Source of the DNA: Asaia bogorensis
GTDB lineage: Bacteria > Pseudomonadota > Alphaproteobacteria > Acetobacterales > Acetobacteraceae
Length of the DNA: 10,401 bases
Assembly (NCBI GenBank): GCA_945886995.1
Contig: CAMCZJ010000106.1
Coordinates: forward strand, 1-10,401
Direction of reading: 5' to 3'
Shown here: in pieces, positions 7,321 through 10,401 of the stretch
Layout of the letters: every line of letters starts with the position of its first letter
Position numbering within the stretch: position 1 is the stretch's first letter
The notes under the pieces: generated by a model
Databases searched by the model: none
Seen by the model: only the letters and a program-made list of their open reading frames with translations
Told to the model about the DNA's origin: nothing
Program-made: the position numbers and the translations under genes

Positions 7321-7340
7321 CCTGCAGGCGTGGAGTGCGG

Positions 7341-7346
7341 TATAAG
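7341..7346 (+). promoter_or_regulatory. Candidate -10 element of the tRNA-Arg promoter
   Basis: TATAAG lies 12 bases before the mature tRNA 5' end, which would place transcription start about 5 bases upstream of it. The -35 position (TTTCCT at 7318-7323, 17-base spacer) is a poor match to TTGACA. It is still the most A/T-rich hexamer in this otherwise GC-rich gap. Confidence 0.4.
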
Positions 7347-7357
7347 CACCGCGCTAT

Positions 7358-7431
7358 GTCCCCGTAGCTCAGCAGGATAGAGCACCAGATTCCTAATCTG
7401 GGGGCCGTGAGTTCGAATCTCGCCGGGGACA
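7358..7431 (+). tRNA. tRNA-Arg (anticodon CCU)
   Basis: A complete cloverleaf can be folded by eye. The acceptor stem GTCCCCG (7358-7364) pairs with CGGGGAC (7424-7430), and the discriminator A is at 7431. The D-stem GCTC/GAGC (7367-7370, 7380-7383) has the loop AGCAGGATA. The anticodon stem CCAGA/TCTGG (7385-7389, 7397-7401) has loop TTCCTAA and anticodon CCT (7392-7394). A 5-base variable region GGGCC follows. The T-stem GTGAG/CTCGC holds loop TTCGAAT, with one G-U pair. It reads AGG, a minor arginine codon that does occur in this window (for example near the ends of mlaE and within rsmB). CCA is not encoded (TAG follows the discriminator), so it must be added by a CCA-adding enzyme. Confidence 0.97.
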
Positions 7432-7678
7432 TAGCCTTCGCTTTGGCGCATTTCCAACCGGCTGCGATGGCGTGGCGGCGAACATCCGGCGGGGTTCATG
7501 TGCCTATCTGTGGCCTCGCACAGCGCGAACCCCCAGGGCATTGGCCGCGCAGATGTCAATTCCAAGACAAACGGCCACGCCCGCTTGAAACCTGCCCACA
7601 GGCGGGCCAATTCCGGCGCGGGCGCGATGGTGGGAGCGAACCCGCCCGTGACCCAACTGTCGGGAGAAGGATTTCACA
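7432..7678 (+). other. Non-coding leader between tRNA-Arg and the DUF2076 gene
   Basis: These 247 bases hold no convincing gene, since the open frames here match no family and start inside the tRNA or end inside the next gene. Two GC-rich inverted repeats are visible: GCCCGC (7579-7584) with GCGGGC (7602-7607), and GGTGGG (7629-7634) with CCCGCC (7641-7646) around an AGCGAA loop. No good -35/-10 pair was found, so the promoter of the downstream gene is not located. It may read through from the tRNA. Confidence 0.5.
7663..7671 (+). promoter_or_regulatory. Strong ribosome binding site of the DUF2076 gene
   Basis: GGAGAAGGA ends 7 bases before the ATG at 7679. It is the best Shine-Dalgarno match in the window and fixes that start. 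Confidence 0.8.
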
Positions 7679-8335
7679 ATGACGGATGAGGAAAAGCGGA
7701 TCATTACCGCTTTTGTGGAACGGCTCAGTGGCAATGCGGCTGTGCAGGGTGCGCCTTCGGGCCCTTGGGGTTCCAGCGCGGCGCAAAAGCCAAGCCTGCC
7801 GCCGATGGACCCTGACGCGGATCGGCTGATTGGGGAGCTGTTCGCGCGTTATCCGGAAGCGCGCTACCGCATCACGCAATCCGCCTTCGCGCAGGAAGCC
7901 GCACTGGTGGAAGCCAATAACCGCATCCAGCAATTGGAATGGGAAGCGGAAGCAGCGCGGCGAGAAGGCCAGGCGCAGAAGGGTGGCATGCTCGGTGGGC
8001 TTTTCGGTGGCAATCGCCCCGCCCCCATGCCGCCGCGCCCGCAGCCCTATTACCCGCCAGGCCATAACCCGCAGGCCCTGCAACAGCGCCCGGGTGGTGG
8101 CTTTCTTGGGACTGCTTTGGCCACCGCGGCTGGTGTCGCGGGCGGCATCATGCTGGGCAATATGTTGATGAGCGCGCTTGGCGGCGGCGGTGCCGCGCAG
8201 GCTGCCTCGGCCGGCGGCTTTGCGCAGGAAGCCGTGCCTTCCTCCTCACCCTGGGGTGGGGATGCTCAGCCGGATGCAACGGCGGATTACGGCAATGACG
8301 CCAGCGCCGATTGGGGCGACGAAGAGCAGCTTTAA
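7679..8335 (+). CDS. DUF2076 family protein
   Basis: This is a 218-residue protein of unknown function belonging to DUF2076 (COG3416, by recall). The N-terminal part starts MTDEEKRIITAFVERL and continues through DPDADRLIGELFARYPEARYRITQSAFAQEAALVEANNRIQQLEWE (44-89). This is the recognisable family core and is predicted helical or coiled coil. A Pro/Gly linker (about 103-138, with PRPQPYYPPG) follows. Then comes a Gly/Ala-rich hydrophobic stretch GGGFLGTALATAAGVAGG...GNMLMSALGGGG (139-171) with repeated G-x-x-x-G spacing that could insert in or pack on a membrane. The tail is acidic (DYGNDASADWGDEEQL). There is no signal peptide. It has its own strong ribosome binding site, stands alone between a tRNA and a terminator, and has no functional partner here. 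Some databases call the family a periplasmic ligand-binding sensor, but nothing in the sequence supports that. Confidence 0.88.
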   Translation: MTDEEKRIITAFVERLSGNAAVQGAPSGPWGSSAAQKPSLPPMDPDADRLIGELFARYPEARYRITQSAFAQEAALVEANNRIQQLEWEAEAARREGQAQKGGMLGGLFGGNRPAPMPPRPQPYYPPGHNPQALQQRPGGGFLGTALATAAGVAGGIMLGNMLMSALGGGGAAQAASAGGFAQEAVPSSSPWGGDAQPDATADYGNDASADWGDEEQL

Positions 8336-8344
8336 GATAAAAGG

Positions 8345-8369
8345 AGGCCCGCGTGACAAGCGCGGGCCT
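8345..8369. terminator. Bidirectional rho-independent terminator between the DUF2076 gene and the AOS gene
   Basis: A perfect 9-base-pair stem, AGGCCCGCG (8345-8353) with CGCGGGCCT (8361-8369), has a 7-base loop TGACAAG. On the minus strand it is followed by CCTTTTATCTT, a fair T-run, so it should stop the AOS/PKS transcript. On the plus strand only TTACCCTTT follows, so termination after DUF2076 is weaker. It starts 9 bases after the DUF2076 stop, and one base of the AOS stop codon lies in the stem. Confidence 0.82.
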
Positions 8370-9664
8370 TACCCTTTCGCCTCCGCACGAATGGCGATCA
8401 GTGCGGTGATGGTGGCGCGGATATCGGCCTCGGTATGTTCGCTGGAAAGAAAAAAGCGCAACCGCGCGGCCTTTTCCGCAACCGCGGGGTAGATGATGGG
8501 CTGCACATTGATCCCACGCGCGAAAAGCAACTGCGCATAGCGCGCCGCCGCAATCGAAGACCCCAATATCACCGGAATAATCGCATGGGCCGTGGCGCTG
8601 CCCGTATCAAACCCCGCCTCACGCGCCAGCCCCAGGAAAAGCGCCGCGTTGGCTTGCAGCCGCGCCACACGCTCTGGTTCCGCCTGCATTATGGCAAGGC
8701 TTTCCAAAGCCGCCGCCGCCAGCGCGGGTGCCAGACCGACGGAATAGACAAAGCCAGGCGCAGAATGGCGCAGCCATTCAATCAGGCTGGCATTGCCGGC
8801 GATATAACCACCGCACGCCGACAGCGTTTTGGAAAGCGTGCCCATCCAGATATCAACCTCATTCGGGTCAATACCGAAATGCTCATGCAGGCCATGGCCG
8901 CGCGCGCCAACCACGCCAAGCGCATGCGCCTCATCCACCATCAGCCAGGCGTCATGGCGTCGCGCCATTTCAATGAAGCGCGGCAGATCGGGGATATCGC
9001 CATCCATGGAATAATGGCCTTCAATCACCAAAAGCGCGCGCCGCGCGCCGCGCCGTGCTTCGGCAAGCGCTGCATCTGCCGCGCGCCAATCATTATGCGC
9101 GAAGGAAAGCCGCTTGGCACCAGAAAGCCTGGCCCCTTCGGTGCAGGAATTATGAATGGCCGCGTCATGTACAATCAGATCGCGCGGCCCAAGCATATGC
9201 CCAATCACCGTGACATTCGTGGCATGGCCTGAAACAAAGACAAGCGCTGCCTGAGCCTGGTAATGCGCGGCCAAAGCAGCTTCCAAAGCGCCATGCAGCG
9301 GCCTTTCGCCGGAAACCATGCGTGATGCTGAAGCGGAAACGCCATACTGGTCTATCGCCGCCTTGGCCGCCGCCTGCACGCGGGCGTCACCATTCAGCCC
9401 AAGGTAGTTATAGGATCCGAAATTGATCACCTCCCGCCCGGCAATGACACTATGGGCAGAGGCTATCCCCTCATGCGCGCGGAAGAAGGGGTTTTCCAAT
9501 GCAAGGCTGGCCGCAGCATCACGAATCAGCGCCATTTCGCGCTGGCCCGGCAATTCACGAAAACCGCGCGGCGCTTCCGGTGCCGGCGCATCCTCTCGCC
9601 GGCGCGTCAGGCGGGCCAGCAGCGCCGCGCGCGCGGCAGCGGAAAGGCCAAAGCCGCTATTCAT
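8369..9664 (-). CDS. PLP-dependent alpha-oxoamine synthase (AONS/KBL/SPT family), PKS-associated
   Basis: This is a 431-residue fold-type I PLP enzyme that joins an amino acid to an acyl thioester with loss of CO2, releasing an alpha-amino ketone. Relatives are BioF, Kbl, HemA (ALA synthase) and serine palmitoyltransferase. Visible residues are NFGSYNYLGL (81-90), ASRMVSGERPLHGALEAALA (the substrate loop with SG-x-x-xxH), His171 in DAAIHNSC (the PLP-stacking histidine of BioF), EGHYSMDGD (215-223), Asp244 and His247 in VDEAHALG, and the PLP Schiff-base Lys279 in GTLSKTLSACGGYIAG. An N-terminal extension of about 70 residues, with GQREMALIRDA and ENPFFRAHEG, precedes the core. Its ATG overlaps the stop of the upstream polyketide synthase (ATGA), and it ends at a terminator. 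This context argues against biotin synthesis (no bio genes) and for releasing the polyketide chain. Which amino acid it uses cannot be read. Confidence 0.9.
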   Translation of the reverse strand: MNSGFGLSAAARAALLARLTRRREDAPAPEAPRGFRELPGQREMALIRDAAASLALENPFFRAHEGIASAHSVIAGREVINFGSYNYLGLNGDARVQAAAKAAIDQYGVSASASRMVSGERPLHGALEAALAAHYQAQAALVFVSGHATNVTVIGHMLGPRDLIVHDAAIHNSCTEGARLSGAKRLSFAHNDWRAADAALAEARRGARRALLVIEGHYSMDGDIPDLPRFIEMARRHDAWLMVDEAHALGVVGARGHGLHEHFGIDPNEVDIWMGTLSKTLSACGGYIAGNASLIEWLRHSAPGFVYSVGLAPALAAAALESLAIMQAEPERVARLQANAALFLGLAREAGFDTGSATAHAIIPVILGSSIAAARYAQLLFARGINVQPIIYPAVAEKAARLRFFLSSEHTEADIRATITALIAIRAEAKG

Positions 9665-10401
9665 GGCGCCGCCGCCGGTTCATGGGTTTCCATCAGCGCT
9701 TCGATGGTTGCGCCCTCGGCATCATCCTTGAACAGCACGCCTGCCACACGCTGCACCAATAACGCCAAGGTCAAATCCTCGGTCACCGCAGTTAATGGCA
9801 CACTGATCCCAAGGCGGCGTTCCAAAGCCATCCGCAATTCAATGCCACCAAGCGAATCAAGCCCAAGCCCAGGAAGTGGCTGATCCACGCGCACCGCTTC
9901 GGGCGGCAAGCGCAGGATGCGCGCCATTTCCTCCCGCGCGAGTGCCAACAATTCCGCCCGCGCTGCCTCTGGCGCCATGGCCAAAAGCCGTGCGCGCAAA
10001 GCCGCGCCATCCGTATCCTGCGATGCCATGCGCGCGCCCAGTGCCGCATAGGCAGGCTCGGCCAAAATCGGCAGCGCCGCCTGCATCCCGCCCCAATTCA
10101 TGCGCGCCAGATGAATCACCGGCGCGCCGCAAGCAATCAAGGCGGGCAAAGCTGCAAGGGCTTCCTGTGCGGCGATCGGCTTGGCGCCGCTCAGCCGTTC
10201 AAGTTTTTCCGCCGCGGCAGCTTCGCGCGTCAGCACGCCAGCATCAGCGATTGGCCCCCACCCGACTGCAAGTGCGGGCTTGCCTTGCGCGTGGCGCCGC
10301 CGCGCCAAGCCTTCCAAGGCGGCATTGGCGGCGACGTAATTCGCCTGGCCCGGATTGCCGAAGGCCGTGGTCGCTGAAGAAAACAGCAAGAACAAATGCA
10401 A
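9661..10401 (-). CDS. Type I polyketide synthase, C-terminal end: ketoreductase C-terminus plus final ACP (5' end outside window)
   Basis: The frame is open to the right edge, so only the last 246 residues of a large multidomain synthase are seen. Residues 1-58 are the end of a ketoreductase domain: FLLFSSATTAFGNPGQANY then VAANAALEGLARRR, with the catalytic serine (8/9), Tyr22 and Asn26 of active PKS ketoreductases, then VGWGPIADAGVL. A linker follows. The acyl carrier protein (about 150-222) has LPGLGLDSLGGIELR, in which Ser183 should carry phosphopantetheine. A 24-residue tail without any domain ends the protein. There is no thioesterase or reductase domain, so chain release must be done in trans, probably by the overlapping AOS gene. 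KS, AT and any DH/ER domains would be beyond the window. The type (iterative or modular) cannot be judged. Confidence 0.92.
   Translation of the reverse strand: MHLFLLFSSATTAFGNPGQANYVAANAALEGLARRRHAQGKPALAVGWGPIADAGVLTREAAAAEKLERLSGAKPIAAQEALAALPALIACGAPVIHLARMNWGGMQAALPILAEPAYAALGARMASQDTDGAALRARLLAMAPEAARAELLALAREEMARILRLPPEAVRVDQPLPGLGLDSLGGIELRMALERRLGISVPLTAVTEDLTLALLVQRVAGVLFKDDAEGATIEALMETHEPAAAP

Noticed and set aside
7412..7431. tRNA 3' end as an attachment site for an integrated element
   Set aside because: tRNA-Arg(CCU) genes are known integration targets, but no second copy of the 3' end, integrase or element-like gene is present in the window.
7626..7660. T-arm-like hairpin on the minus strand (GGGCGGGTTCGCTCCCACC)
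   Set aside because: It resembles a tRNA T-arm, but no acceptor stem, D-arm or anticodon arm can be folded around it, so it is not a tRNA gene.
7407..7682. Open frame between tRNA-Arg and the DUF2076 gene
   Set aside because: It starts inside the tRNA and overlaps the next gene's start. It has no similarity to a known family and no ribosome binding site at a sensible place.
8435..9232. Plus-strand open frame of about 265 codons opposite the AOS
   Set aside because: It is a shadow frame with no domain. The AOS on the other strand has all catalytic residues.
8369..9664. Calling the AOS gene bioF (biotin) or kbl
   Set aside because: There are no biotin or threonine-catabolism genes nearby, and the gene is coupled to a PKS that lacks a release domain. 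The family chemistry is the same, but the pathway is probably different.

Overview
The window is GC-rich, gene-dense bacterial chromosome. It looks alphaproteobacterial, possibly Rhodospirillales/Acetobacteraceae. This is inferred from gene content (an Mla-type operon ending in an ABC-transport auxiliary lipoprotein, a DUF2076 protein, a tRNA with no encoded CCA) and from protein style. No rRNA or other marker is present to settle it. There is no insertion sequence, integrase or CRISPR array.

Layout, left to right. (1) 1-2713, plus strand: the end of an Mla/MCE phospholipid-transport operon, with the C-terminal part of permease MlaE, ATPase MlaF, an MlaD-like MCE protein with a long helical C-terminal extension, and a small PF03886-type lipoprotein. 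All junctions overlap or have one spacer base. (2) 2704-4998, minus strand: a GT39/ArnT-like membrane glycosyltransferase followed with no gap by a DedA-family membrane protein. Both are probably envelope proteins linked to polyprenyl-phosphate use. This operon converges on and overlaps the Mla operon. (3) 5035-7304, plus strand: rsmB (16S rRNA m5C967 methyltransferase) and a proline iminopeptidase. (4) 7358-7431: tRNA-Arg(CCU), then a 247-base leader and a DUF2076 protein (7679-8335). (5) 8345-10401, minus strand: a bidirectional terminator, an alpha-oxoamine synthase (AOS) and, overlapping it by ATGA, the C-terminal end of a type I polyketide synthase (ketoreductase end plus a final acyl carrier protein, no thioesterase) that continues beyond the right edge.

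The most interesting part is the right end. A polyketide synthase with no release domain is translationally coupled to a PLP-dependent AOS. Established AOS chemistry suggests the chain leaves the terminal carrier protein by decarboxylative condensation with an amino acid, giving an alpha-amino ketone (sphingoid-like) product. The second point of interest is the Mla operon. Its single-MCE-domain MlaD is nearly twice the length of the E. coli protein, and its partner is a PqiC-like lipoprotein; no mlaC or mlaB follows it within the window. This suggests a tunnel-like rather than shuttle-like route. The rest is ordinary housekeeping and envelope content. All database-type statements are from memory of protein families, and no search was run.
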